From Adiantum capillus-veneris (lineage: Eukaryota > Streptophyta > Polypodiopsida > Polypodiales > Pteridaceae), in assembly GCA_014529385.2 (NCBI GenBank), contig CM043971.1, forward strand, positions 81,759,340 to 81,823,339: a stretch of DNA of 64,000 bases, written 5' to 3'. A program made the position numbers and the translations under genes. Below the pieces are notes generated by a model that worked only from the letters and a program-made list of their open reading frames with translations, searched no databases and was not told where the DNA came from. Of this stretch, positions 52,825 to 63,205 are shown piece by piece. The stretch's first letter is position 1. Each line of letters starts with the position of its first letter.

Positions 52825-53459
52825 AGCATACAAGGCCTCTGGTGGCAAAGCATCGTGGCCGATGTTAGAGCCTTTTGCAAGACTTTTGATATTTGTCAGT
52901 AGATGGGAAGACCGATAGCAGCTGACATGAGTCATGACACCTTTGACTGCAGTACAGCCATTGGGAGTTTTCATGAAGTGGGGAGACAGGACTTCATGGG
53001 TCCATTCAAGAAAGTCACTCCTAGGAAGAATAGGTACATTGTAATGGCTACTTGCTCTGTGATCAAATGGGTTGAAGCCAAGGTGTTGCCAGATAACACT
53101 GCAAAATCGTCAACATTGTTTTTGTATGAAAACATCATTTGCAAATTCGGATGTCCCATTGAAATAGTCTCAGATTAGGGCACAAATTTTATGAATGAGA
53201 CCATTCAGATATTGATTGAATGTTTTTAGTTAAGCTTAAGAAATCCACTCCATACTATCCGAGGTTCAATAGATGGGTGAAAAGCAATAACAAAATAATA
53301 AAGAAGATACTAACAAAGATAGTTCGGAAGGAGCCACATCAGTGGGATGCGAAGCTTCGAACATCATTATGGGCTTATAGAACTGCTTACAAGGTCACTA
53401 GTGGAATGACACCTTTTAGAATGGTCGACGACATAGAGGCAATGGTACCAATGGTCTAA
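52825..53459 (+). pseudogene. G2 integrase core
   Basis: The plus strand resumes with SIQGLWWQSIVADVRAFCK and FDICQ, the CC half of the zinc domain, then a stop. The core reads VGRQDFMGPFKKVTPRKNRY (first Asp), KWVEAKVLPDNTAKS, FGCPIEIVSD (second Asp, then a stop where Gln is usual). RWVKSNNKIIKKILTK has Lys where the catalytic Glu (GQVESTNK) belongs. WDAKLRTSLWAYRTAYK and TPFRMV complete the domain. Bases 53460-53950 continue as a decayed C-terminal region (MEFANPSLRL, EQEVVQQRRKQW). Confidence 0.85.
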
Positions 53460-53959
53460 GGCACATAGCCAGTGGTACCGATGGAGTTTGCAAACCCAAG
53501 TCTCAGGTTAGTAGTTGAGCATGGCATGGACTTTAATGCAAATCTAAAGCAAAGATTAAATGAATGATTAAGATTGGATGAGATCAAGCAGAGAGCTATG
53601 CTAGAACAAGAGGTGGTTCAACAAAGGAGGAAACAGTGGCACCATAGAAGATCAAAGTCAGAGAATTCAAAAAGATGGATTTGGAATTGCTTTATCAATC
53701 AAAGTCAGGGCACAAGAAGCCTAATATGAAAATTGCATGGTCAGGACCTTATGAAGTAGATTGGGTGTTTCTAATGTCACAACTAGGTTGAAAGATTTAT
53801 CAGGACTATTATTTCCAGGTGTTTATAATGCGGCCAAGATTAAGTTGTACTATGCCAGATCGGATGAAGTACCAGTGACAGTAGTGCAGGAGGCCAATTC
53901 ATAGTCAAATAATGAACCATTGATTTATTCCATGTCAGACAAGGGATACATGATTTTCA

Positions 53960-54785
53960 AAAAGTAGTAGACTGCTTAGATTAGATACATGATTCCAAGT
54001 CACACCAATTCAAGAAGGGATACAAGATTTTCAAAAACCAGTAGACTATTTGGATCAACCACCTAAACACCCAACAAAGTCTGAAAATTGTAACCATCAT
54101 TAACATAAAATGAATGAAAAGGCAGAATCTCATAGGAAATGTTTAATCGGACCATGTTAACTGCAAGGAGTTTGCCCAATGTGCGAGCCATAGGGGCTGC
54201 AAGCACACAACCTGTATGCATAGACAAGCTCTACGGTTACAGATGGTGTGTCACTCCCCCCTAGACTCTTGCAACTGAGGAAATCCTATGCACGCTAAGA
54301 GGAAGAAGCCACCTCCACTCTCTCAACATTGATGGTGGTTACATCATAGGATTCGGATCACCTTGGCCTGACATACACAACGCCCGGTCAAACTGCTGAC
54401 CATGGAGGAGATTGATGAGATCCGCCAACGACTAATGCTATCCCAGCTAGTTGCTTAGTTCATACCTACCAATTTAGGATTCCATAGTATTTATTTTATT
54501 TTGTTTTGTCATTTTTTCATTTTGTTACTCTAACTTTGTATCAGATCCACCCAATTGTAATGTTGTGGTCTCATAGGTCATTTTGGCCTTTTGAAGACGT
54601 TAATATAACATTTCATTTCATTTCATTTTCTCTCTCTCTATCACGCTCACAGACAGACAAAAGAAGAAGATAAGGCAAGAGCAACCATTGTAAAACCTTA
54701 TCTATGGGTTGGGTCCGTCCCTTTCACATACGGGCGTCCACATTCAGCCAATGGGCACTAAACGAGTTTGATGTGTAGTCTATTG
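53960..54785. other. No gene; possible LTR sequence
   Basis: An imperfect local repeat (GATACATGATTTTCAAAAAG near 53945 and a similar copy near 54020) is followed by a T-rich segment, (CATTT)n near 54608-54628 and a (TC)n run. TGTTAACTGC at 54157 could open an LTR, but I found no partner copy in the window. Confidence 0.35.
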
Positions 54786-54789
54786 CATC

Positions 54790-55360
54790 TCTCATCGACG
54801 ATAACCGGCCGATGCAATACAATCTGCACCTTTCAAACACTTTTCATAAACATGATAGATGCTTCTCCCAAGAGGAATAAACACAAAGTCATCTAGGAAA
54901 GCTTCACAAAACTCCCTTAAATATTATTTAAACGCAGTGTTTATTTACCATTGGAATGTATCAAGAGCATTTATTAAGCCAAAGGCCATAACACAAAATG
55001 CAAACACTCCAAATCCGGTTATTAAAGCAGTTTTAGCTTGGTCCTCTAGTGCAATTGTAATTTGATTAAAACTAGAGTATCCATCTAAAAAAGCTATAAG
55101 CTTCCTTTCTTGCAACTCTTTCAAGCACATGTTCCGAATATGGCAAGGGATAATGATCTCTCCTAGTGGTCACATTAACCTTCTTGACGTCCACACACAC
55201 TCTAAGTTTCCCGTTCTTTTTTGGCACAATGACTATTGGAGAAACCCATTCGGAGTGCTCAATAGGGTATATGAATCCACATTGGACAAGTTTTTCAATC
55301 TCTTCTTGAACAACCTTTGCATACTTAAGATTCATTGGGTAGGGTCGTTGTTGCTAGACT
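54790..55360 (-). pseudogene. G3 reverse transcriptase
   Basis: Motifs in order: NLKYAKVVQEEIEKLVQCGF, IYPIEHSEWVSPIVIVPKKN, LRVCVDVKKVNVTT, YPLPYSEHVLERV, then a shifted frame with FLDGYSSFNQITIALED, FGVFAFCVMAFGLINA, and FCEAFLDDFVFIPLG near 54890, where the catalytic DD pair is kept as LDD. The RT fades out after VYEKCLKGADC near 54810. It has frameshifts and is not functional. Confidence 0.82.
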
Positions 55361-55439
55361 GGTTTAACAATGCTAATCATGGGATTGTGTGTTGCACCAC
55401 GGAAGGTGGAACACCCTTCATATCATGATATTTCAAAGA

Positions 55440-56528
55440 AAATATATCCTTGAATTATTTGAGAAGCTCTTTAAGTACAACCTCTTCATTCTTAGTAAGG
55501 TCTTGGACAAAGAAAGCAGGTTTGGACTCCTCACCTAAGTCCGCTAATTCTATTTCCTTAACTATCGCCGGACCATCATAGATTTCATTACTTCCATCGG
55601 TAGGCGTTCTTTGGGCCTTTGTGTACACAACCTTATGCTCCTCTGTGGTGTTGGATTTGAAATGCTCAGGTGCAGGGTGTAAGCCCGTGGCGTGAACTGT
55701 GATTTCACTTTTGATTCCTTTGTTATTGAGCTAACTCCCAATTTTGGCATCTCCTCATAGTACGGCTTAACTTTGGCTTCTCTACAATCTCTAATTCTGC
55801 AACATCAAAGGGTTGTGGGCTAAACCACATGACACTCTGAAGGTATTCTCCCCAATTATGTACAAACTTTTGATGAGAATCACATACCCCCACATAACTG
55901 AGCCATTTTGTGGTGGATTTGTTTTCTTTTATCCTAGCACATACATTCTCCCGATATTGTTGCGTCTTATATCTTTACTCCTCTTGTCTAATTTTTGCTT
56001 TTGGGTTGCTACTGGCGTGGAATCGGTGTCCCCTTCACTCCAAGATACATTGTCAAATGACATGGCACTTGGCCTCAAGGGTTTTGTTTCTCTACTTGAG
56101 CTAATATGCAAATCAGATTCCCTTTCAAGCTCAAAATCAATTTATGTCATTGATTCAATCTCTGAGTCACATTGATCACAATCTTCTAAGGCATTAGTAG
56201 CTTGGATGTCATTCAGCTCTTCCCTCTTTGTATCCTTAGAAGACATATGCATTGCACTTAACATAGTCATTGGTGCAACCTGCAGTATTTCTTCACCCTC
56301 AGGTGTTATCCAAGTTGTTTGTCTATTGCCCCGAGTGTCTATGGTCGCTGCGAGGTGTACCCAATCAACATTGCCCGACTCAGCCATTCCAGGTAGGACA
56401 TCCATATAAGGAGAGTCTCCCCCAATATCCATGTCCTTTTTACATGTGTAACAATACTCCAATGGAGCTGAGTGAATTGTGGTGTTTGATCGATTATCAA
56501 TTGTAAACATGTTCCTTAAAGGGTGCAC
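55440..56528 (-). other. G3 protease-RT linker
   Basis: Minus-strand frames at 56142-56528 (WVHLAATIDTRGNRQTTWIT, acidic end) and 55562-55750 lie between protease and RT. They resemble the poorly conserved linker of plant Gypsy Pol. No catalytic motif is visible. Confidence 0.5.
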
Positions 56529-56570
56529 TTGATTGCTGACAAGATCAACGTGGATGATGGAGTCTTGGAA

Positions 56571-57131
56571 CTATAAGTAGACATGATTTCTCCATTCATG
56601 TACCATTTTTGCTTCTCTCACGAAAGGATGCCCTAAGATCATCTCAAATGACATAGGCTTGGAGAAGTCCATAACGATGAACGTATGCCTTACCTTGTAT
56701 CCAAGGATTTTGATCTTGAGATCTTTCAACATTCCAATAGGTGTAACGATAGATCCATTGGCCATTTTCACCACTACGTTCATGACTTCAAGATGAGGTC
56801 TTCCCTTAGATTCCCAACAACATTTTGTTACAATGCTCACTCTTGCAGCACCATCAAGGATTCTTTTCACAGTTAATCCTTTCATAGTGATTGGTAGGGT
56901 TGCATTAGATTCATCACCTTCAAAGTGTTTCTCCAACTTGTTAATAGGTATTTCAATAATTTTTGAGCTTTCATCTTGTTTGGGTTGTGGGTCCAAGCGT
57001 TCCTTGTCAATTGGGATTTCATTGCACCGACTCATTTGTGCAAATTGTGTTGGGCCAACTTTTAGTTCTCCATTGAGAAATGATCGAAGAGCCAAATATA
57101 GCTCTGGATCCCCATACAATTTAGGCATTAT
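56571..57131 (-). pseudogene. G3 retropepsin-like protease
   Basis: Starts right at the Copia-5 edge with IMPKLYGDPELYLALRSF. The active-site block is KRILDGAARVSIVTKCCW (DGA in place of DGG/DSG). NVVVKMANGSIVTPIGML, VRHTFIVMDFSKPMSFEMIL and GHPFVREAKMV follow, the last matching the ILGRPFL block. The frame is open over its whole length; the protein's 5' half lies beyond Copia-5. Confidence 0.78.
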
Positions 57132-57356
57132 TGTTACCATATACATGTGGTAGTGATGTGTGTGAACACACTAGGACCGTTGGGGTATTTTTTCCCTCTT
57201 TAGGAGGTTTTTTCCCCCATGCATTGTATATACTCCCATCACTCTAGGGCTATCTATCTTTCCATTGCATACTAAGTAACACACTCTCTATTGTGTGCCT
57301 TGAGCTTCCTTCGTATTCTCCAAGCTGTGTGTGTTTCTCTGCAACCCTACTTCCAA
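57132..57356 (+). repeat. Copia-5 5' LTR, fused to integrase
   Basis: TGTTACCATATACATGTGG ... CCCTACTTCCAA, then ATGATGGTTCAG of integrase. The last bases (CA) are lost. The shared CTACTTCCAA form in both Copia-5 LTRs, against CTAATTCCAA in the others, confirms that they belong together. Confidence 0.93.
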
Positions 57357-59939
57357 ATGATGGTTCAGTTCGGGCCACATGCAGGTTGCAGCTTGTGCAT
57401 AGTGATGTTTGTGGGCCCATGCAAACTCCGTCCTTGGGCAATTACCAGTACTTCGTGACTTTCATTGATGATTACTCAAGGCATGCATGGGTATTTCCGC
57501 TTAAAGCAAAGTCGGAAGTTTTTATGTGCTTCAAACAATTTTTGGCTATGGCTGAAAATGTCTCGAAATGTACTATGGGCACCCTCTGTTCCGATCGAGG
57601 GGGGGAGTATATGTCTCATGAATTCAATGCATTTCTGGCTAGTCGTGGGATAAAACACCAATGTACAGTGCCTTATACACCTCAACAAAATGGTGTTGCT
57701 GAGAGGAAAAATAGGTCTTGACGGAAATGGCACGATGTATGGTCAAAAGTCAAGCTTTGCCAGATTCTTTTTGGCTTGAGGCCATCATGTGTGCCACTTA
57801 TGTACTTAATAGGTGTCCTACGAAAGCTTTGCAGTATATTACTCCATATGAAGCATGGCATGATAGAAAGCCTTCTATTGAGCACATGCGTGTTTTTGGT
57901 TGTTTGGCATATGCTTTGGTGCCACAAACACGGCGCAAAAAATTGCATGATAAGGCTGTCAAATGTATTTTTGTTGGTTATATTGTTGAAAGCAAAGGTT
58001 ACAGGTTATATCATCCGCAAACAAAGCGTATTCTGGTTTCATGGGATGTAGTGTTTGTGGAAGATTCTGTTCAGCCCTTGCTGTCATGTATCAGAGACAG
58101 TAATGTAAGCTCACAGGATTTGTGACACTTTGTTGCCTCTTTTCAGTGGTGGAAATACAAATGTAATTTCCAATGAGGCAAATGTATAGCCTATGCGAGT
58201 TTCTGAAAATGTTCCAGATCAGCCTATTATTGATGCAGATGTACATGATGTACTTGATGACGAAAGGGTTGAAATTGAGCATGCTAGAGGTATGCCAAAA
58301 TGGCTGGTGCACACTTTGCGTGACAGTAAATTGGATGCACCTTTGTTTAGTCGTACTCGTTCAGGATCTCTCCATGCATCTTATGCATCAGATTGTTATG
58401 CTTTGGCTGTGTCTAGCTTACATGATGTTGAGGAGCCTCTGTCTTTTGATGAAGCACAGAATTCAGAAAATTAGATGGCTGCCATGCAATCAGAATATGA
58501 TGCACTTATAGAAAATGACACATGGACTTTATGTGATTTGCCTCTTGGCAAAAAGGCCATTGGTATGAAGTGGGTTTACAAGTTGAAACGCAAGCCAGAT
58601 GGTGAGATCGATCGCCATAAAGCTCGACTTGTTGCAAAGGGTTATGCACAACGAAAAGGCATAGATTATGAAGAGACTTTTGCTCCCACTTGTCGTATGA
58701 CTACTGTGTGTTTTCTATGTGCATTGGTAGCTCATTTTGGTTGGGAGGTACATCAATCAGACATTGTTACTGCTTTCTTGAATGGTGACATATTTGAGGA
58801 AGTTTATGTAACGCAGCCTCGCGGTTTTGTCATAAAAGGACAAGAGGACAAAGTGTGCAAATGTAACAAGGCTTTGTATGGGTTGAAGCAATCTCCTCGT
58901 GCTTGGTATGAGAAAGCCGGTACACTCATTTGGTTAAACGAGGCTTTTGTAACAGTCCAACAGAAAGCACACTGTATGTAAAGCGTGAGGGTGATGTACT
59001 TCTCATTGTAGAAATGAGAGACATATTGCCAAATTTAAGGCTGATTTGAATGCTACTTTCAAGATGAAAGATTTGGGGTTGTTGCATCATATTTTGGGTG
59101 TACAGTTTAAGCAGTGTGATGGTGGTATTGCCTTGTGTCAGAAAAGTTACATAGAGACATTGCTATGTAAGTTTGGACTTGAGGATTGCAAACCTATTGC
59201 CATTCCCATGGAAACAGGTTTGAAGTTGAGTCTACATGATGCTGGCGATCCTGCTGATGTCACTCTTTATCAAACTGTTGTTGGCTGCCTCATTTATGTA
59301 TGCAACACGAGGCCAGATATTCAGTTTTCATTCTCACAGGTGACCAGATTTATGCATAGCCCAGGGTCTAAGCATTGGCAGGCTGTCAAGAGGATTTTCC
59401 GATACCTTAGTGACACTTTACATCTTGGCTTGTTTTATCCCAAGGGGGGATCATTGCTGCGAGACTTACATACTTTTTCGGACTCAGATTGGGCTGGTTG
59501 TTTTGACACGCAAGTGTCCACAAGTGGTTTTTGTTTCATGCTTGGCAGTTCATGTATATCATGGTTGAGCAAGAAGCAACCTACTGTGGCCACTTCGAGT
59601 TGTGAGGGTGAGTACAAGGCAGTCTTCACAACTACGGTTGAGTGTGTATGGCTCAGACGTCTTATGGTTGATTTGTGTGTTGGATAGGACACTGCCAACA
59701 CTATCTACACTGACAGTCAGAGCGCATTGGTGGTTGCAAGGAACCCAATCTTTCATGCTCGCACAAAGCACATTGAGTTGCATTACCACTATGTCAGGGA
59801 GAGGCTCTCAGTAGGAGAGATCAGCTTGGCTTATGTGCCAACACAGGACAACCTTGCAGATCTTTTCACAAAGGCATTGTCTCCTGAGAAGCTTGAAGCT
59901 TTCCGCAAAGCTTTGATCTTACTCCCGTTTGTGGACTGA
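57357..59939 (+). pseudogene. Copia-5 integrase, RT and RNase H
   Basis: Integrase: DGSVRATCRLQLVHSDVCGP, FIDDYSRHAWVFP, LCSDRGGEYMSHE and NGVAERKNRS, so the triad is present, with a shift at about 57720. 57718-58125 continues KSQALPDSFWLEAIM. A stop lies at 58472 before MAAMQSEYD. RT runs 58475-58981 (FLNGDIFEEVYV, YGLKQSPRAWYE). A shift and a deletion near 58920-59010 remove the YVDD catalytic box. RNase H covers 59046-59687, a stop follows LCVG, and 59727-59939 ends LLPFVD. RT is therefore dead. Confidence 0.9.
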
Positions 59940-60014
59940 TCATGTACTTAGGGCATGGAACTTCCCTTTACTCATGTGCCAGCTTTCGTTCACCGCATCA
60001 CTCCAGGGGGGATT

Positions 60015-60242
60015 TGTTACCATATACATGTGGTAGTGATGTGTGTGACCACACTAGGATCGCCGGGGCATTTTTCCCCTCTTTAGGAGGTTTTTTCCCC
60101 CCGTGCATTGTATATACTCCCATCACTCTAGGGCTATCTATCTTTCCATTGCATACTAAGTAACACACTCTCTATTGTGTGCCCTGAGCTTCCTTCGTCT
60201 TCTCCAAGCTGTGTGTGTTTCTCTGCAACCCTACTTCCAACA
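60015..60242 (+). repeat. Copia-5 3' LTR
   Basis: TGTTACCATATACATGTGG ... CCCTACTTCCAACA after CCAGGGGGGAT. The target duplicate ATTAT follows. Full length. Confidence 0.96.
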
Positions 60243-61812
60243 ATTATAGTGTTTTTGATTAGAGAAGCCAAGAAATCCGTTAATTTGACAATGTTGAAGG
60301 GCAATTTTTGAGATTTTAGTCCATGACCTAAGGCTAGTGAAGATGGGGTCTCCATTTCTTTGATGGGGTCAGGTATTCCCTCAGTAAACATTCTTCGAAT
60401 CAAGAAAGGTGTATGTCCACTTTTTGATGTTTTGACCTCACTTCCTTCCCAGATGATGTTGGGTATATCCAACAGGTTGGAATCTCCTTGAGGTTGCGGT
60501 TGTGTGGTGAACACTGATCCATAATCCTAATCCGCCTAGGTTCTGGATCACGCCCTCTTTGGGTCTCCTCCACCAAATTCCTTAAATGCTTAGCTTGCTC
60601 AATCTCCTCTACAGGGTTTGGGTAGGTCCCAAATTTCTTCGTGGTTACCTTGGGTTTTGGTCCTTGTGGCTTCTCTTGGAGGTTCTCACTTGATTTGGTT
60701 AGCCTTGAGGACATTCATTGCATCATCGGTGGTATGGGAGTGGTTTCCTTATGTCTTTGCCTAATCTTGTCGTTGCTTGATGGTGGTCCTCATTGGTTTT
60801 TTCTCTTATGGTGGTTGTTTCAGTTTCCATGGTTTCTATTGAATTGAAATCATCTTTAGGATCATTTATATACACGGGGTCTACACCGGTCCCTATGTTG
60901 GTCTTTGAACTAGGGCTTGAATTCGTAGCTTTTAGTGATCTCTTCCTTCGTGTTTTCTTTTTTCTTGCTCAGCCAATTGATGCAGCATCTCTCTCTTTGA
61001 GGATGTAGTTTTGGTTTTGGAGCATCGATCGTGTGAGTGCGTTCACTGGTACTACATGTGTAGTTTCTGGTGCCCCATTGGTTATCTTGATCAAGTTCAA
61101 TGGTGTAATCTTTGGTGCATTTGTATTATTAGGGCATTGGGCAATCAAATGATCTATGCCACAACAATTACATGTGAGTATTGGCATTGCCGATGTACTC
61201 CCTTGACTTGTTTGCACTAGTGCAACATTCCTTTGCATTCTAATAGGACACTAAGCTACTCGATGTGGTCCACCCCATTCATAGCGTTGAAGAGGCGGTC
61301 TCCTGGAAATGATATTGATGTTTTGGCATCTTGATGCAAAAGCAGTAGCTTGATATACATGCTTGACTTGTCGCCAATGGTCCTCCATGTAGTATTGGGG
61401 ACACTTCTCAAGAGCATCTACTCCATAGGTGATACCTAGTCTATGTTATATTCGCAACCCAAATAAGTACTAGATGGATCACAACCTACTTGGTTCATAG
61501 GGGTAACTCTCGTGGATGCGGAGGTTGTGGTCCTAGCACTGGAGGGGGTAATGGTGTGGTTTGGACAACATTTTGGGTTCTAGGGACCATATACTGCGAT
61601 GATTGCTCAATGGGTGGGACATGCATTAATGAAGGAACTCGAGGCAAGTCTGTCTAGGCTAAGGGTGGTCTATTTTCTATTATGCGTTTAAGCACTAGGA
61701 AATCCTTAGCTTGATGGCCATACCTACCACACACATTGCAAGTCCCGTTAAACTTTACTCTAAAGGTAGGGCATTCATTGGTGCTATGTGGTCCCAAGCA
61801 AACAGAGCACCA
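60243..61812 (-). pseudogene. G3 Gag C-terminus, zinc knuckles and linker
   Basis: Minus strand, right to left: CLGPHSTNECPTF and CNVCGRYGHQAKDF (61680-61810), the first degenerate and the second lacking its last Cys; a Pro-rich stretch; CNCCGIDHLIAQC in the frame 61238-60969, one residue short of the usual CX2CX4HX4C; then a charged linker (60714-60400) and KLTDFLASLIKNTI up to Copia-5. Stops separate the pieces. These regions would bind element RNA. Confidence 0.7.
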
Positions 61813-63190
61813 TTATTGCTCTCTTCTTGGATACATATGATTATTTTGGGAAGTACGATTACCCCTAAGGCTTTCTTGGATAGCCTTGGTCAGATTATTT
61901 TGGGAAGTACGATTACTCCTAAGGCTTTCTTGGATAGCCTTGGTCAGATCAACCAAAGTCATCTCATATATTTTTGGCTCTTTCACAATTGGCTTTAGGG
62001 TCACCGACTCATGCCCAATTGTTTGCGAGCTAGTGGATTCTGGCTCAACAGACACTCTTTCACCTTCAATCATTAAATTGTCTTCCAATTGGATTGCATT
62101 GGTGGTGATTGATTCCCAAGTAGTGATACATTTAAGGACTAGGCCATTATAGGTACCCTTATGTCGCAGTCCCCTACTGAATCTATCGAGAAGTTGGCTA
62201 TTGTTGAAACGCTCATTTGGATTACAGTGAGAATTCAAATGCTTCAAGCAACTAATAAAGTCTCTCATTGACTCACCTTCCTCGCGTTGGGATTTCTGGA
62301 GCTGAGATGCTATGCCCCAAAGCACTCCCTCTTGTCTGTACTCTTTCAAGAGCAATCTCGTAAGAGTAGAATAGTGCATGCGCTCTTCATTCCTTAGGGT
62401 TCTATACCAATGCCCCACCTTCTCACTGAGGGTCAAGCTTAAAGCCTCACACTTATATAGTTCATTGTGCTCTTCTAGGGAATCACATACGTGTTCAAAT
62501 ACCTCTATATGCTTTCTAACATCTCCGTCTCCATTGAATTTTTGTGTGATCTTGGCCACTTGTACTACCTTACTTCTAGGCTCTCTATCAAGCGTGCTAC
62601 ACATATTTTCAGCAATAGATTGATCGATAGCTTGAGCAAACCATGTCACCCAAGTGAGCAGGTATAGTGGGTAGAGACGCTCTCCGGACTGCATGTGGAA
62701 TGGGGGTTGGCGTTCAATTTGGCATATGGGTGGATTTTGGGCTCCAAGCTTGGTACGAAGTTGCGCCATGTGGTGGCCCAAAGTTCATATGTGTGGCCCT
62801 AGGCATAGCAGATGCAAGATGCGACATGTTAATGCTAGTTGGTATGGCTCCACCAGAATAGGGGCTTGGATAGGGTGGCCGTGGAGCGTAAGCTATCAAA
62901 ACAATTGGGAGTGTTGGATGTACATGGGCATGAGGGCCAACATGTATATATGATTGATATACACCTATAGGTATTATTGTAGGCATTATGCTACTAGGTA
63001 TTGGTACTTTACTAATAACGAATGAGGTCCAGGGTGTACTTTTTGCCATGCTCATTACTAGGATAGACATAGTAGCCATAGTGTCTTCGAGGGAAAGATG
63101 AGCTAAATTTGAAAAGGTAAAACTATTGCTTGTGGGCTTAGATTGTATCGAGACTCCAAGCAAAACAACATATAAAGGATCAATGTGACT
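61813..63190 (-). pseudogene. G3 Gag: N-terminus and capsid
   Basis: The frame 62781-61813 (322 codons) is open and contains a clear retrotransposon-gag domain: VVQVAKITQKFNGDGDVRKH, VGHWYRTLRNEERMHYSTLT, LLKEYRQEGVLWG, EEGESMRDFISCLKHLNSHC and LDRFSRGLRHKGTYNGLV. The N-terminal Pro/Ser/Met-rich part (63185-62714) lies in another frame, so one shift separates them. The ORF ends in two tandem copies of an 18-residue unit. Confidence 0.82.
61839..61946 (-). repeat. 54-bp in-frame tandem duplication in G3 Gag
   Basis: Units at 61839-61892 and 61893-61946 differ at very few bases and encode LTKAIQESLRSNRTSQNN and LTKAIQESLRGNRTSQNN. Being a multiple of three, the duplication keeps the frame. Confidence 0.95.
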
Positions 63191-63205
63191 TAGTGAGGGA
63201 GTCTC

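Larger units (their letters stand above)
37178..53950 (+). mobile_element. Ty3/Gypsy element G2 complex, interrupted by Copia-3
   Basis: Order on the plus strand: LTR-like segment A (37178-37800), Gag fragment A with zinc knuckle (37907-38640), LTR-like segment B (38645-39045), Gag start, Copia-3 (39151-49349), Gag continuation (49350-50200), protease (51044-51562), RNase H start, an inverted block (52248-52818), integrase (52825-53459). RT proper is missing between protease and RNase H. LTR A and B and the two Gag pieces are related but diverged, giving LTR-internal-LTR-internal. Confidence 0.75.
57132..60242 (+). mobile_element. Copia-5, deletion derivative inserted in G3
   Basis: LTRs 57132-57356 (3' end truncated) and 60015-60242; exact 5-bp target duplication ATTAT (57127-57131 and 60243-60247). 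The 5' LTR joins integrase directly. The primer site, Gag, protease and integrase start are deleted. Integrase, RT and RNase H remain, with several shifts. The exact target duplication shows that it entered as a normal insertion and lost its 5' half afterwards or before integration. Confidence 0.95.
54790..63190 (-). mobile_element. Ty3/Gypsy element G3, interrupted by Copia-5
   Basis: Minus-strand order: Gag N-terminus (from about 63190), capsid (62781-61813), zinc knuckles (61810-61680 and near 61175), a long linker, Copia-5, protease (57131-56571), linker, RT (55360-54790). The frame joins across Copia-5 as LIKNTI and IMPKLYGDPE. RNase H and integrase are absent on this strand; the element ends at the RT. 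Many stops occur, but the capsid (322 codons) and protease (about 190 codons) frames are still open. Confidence 0.85.
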
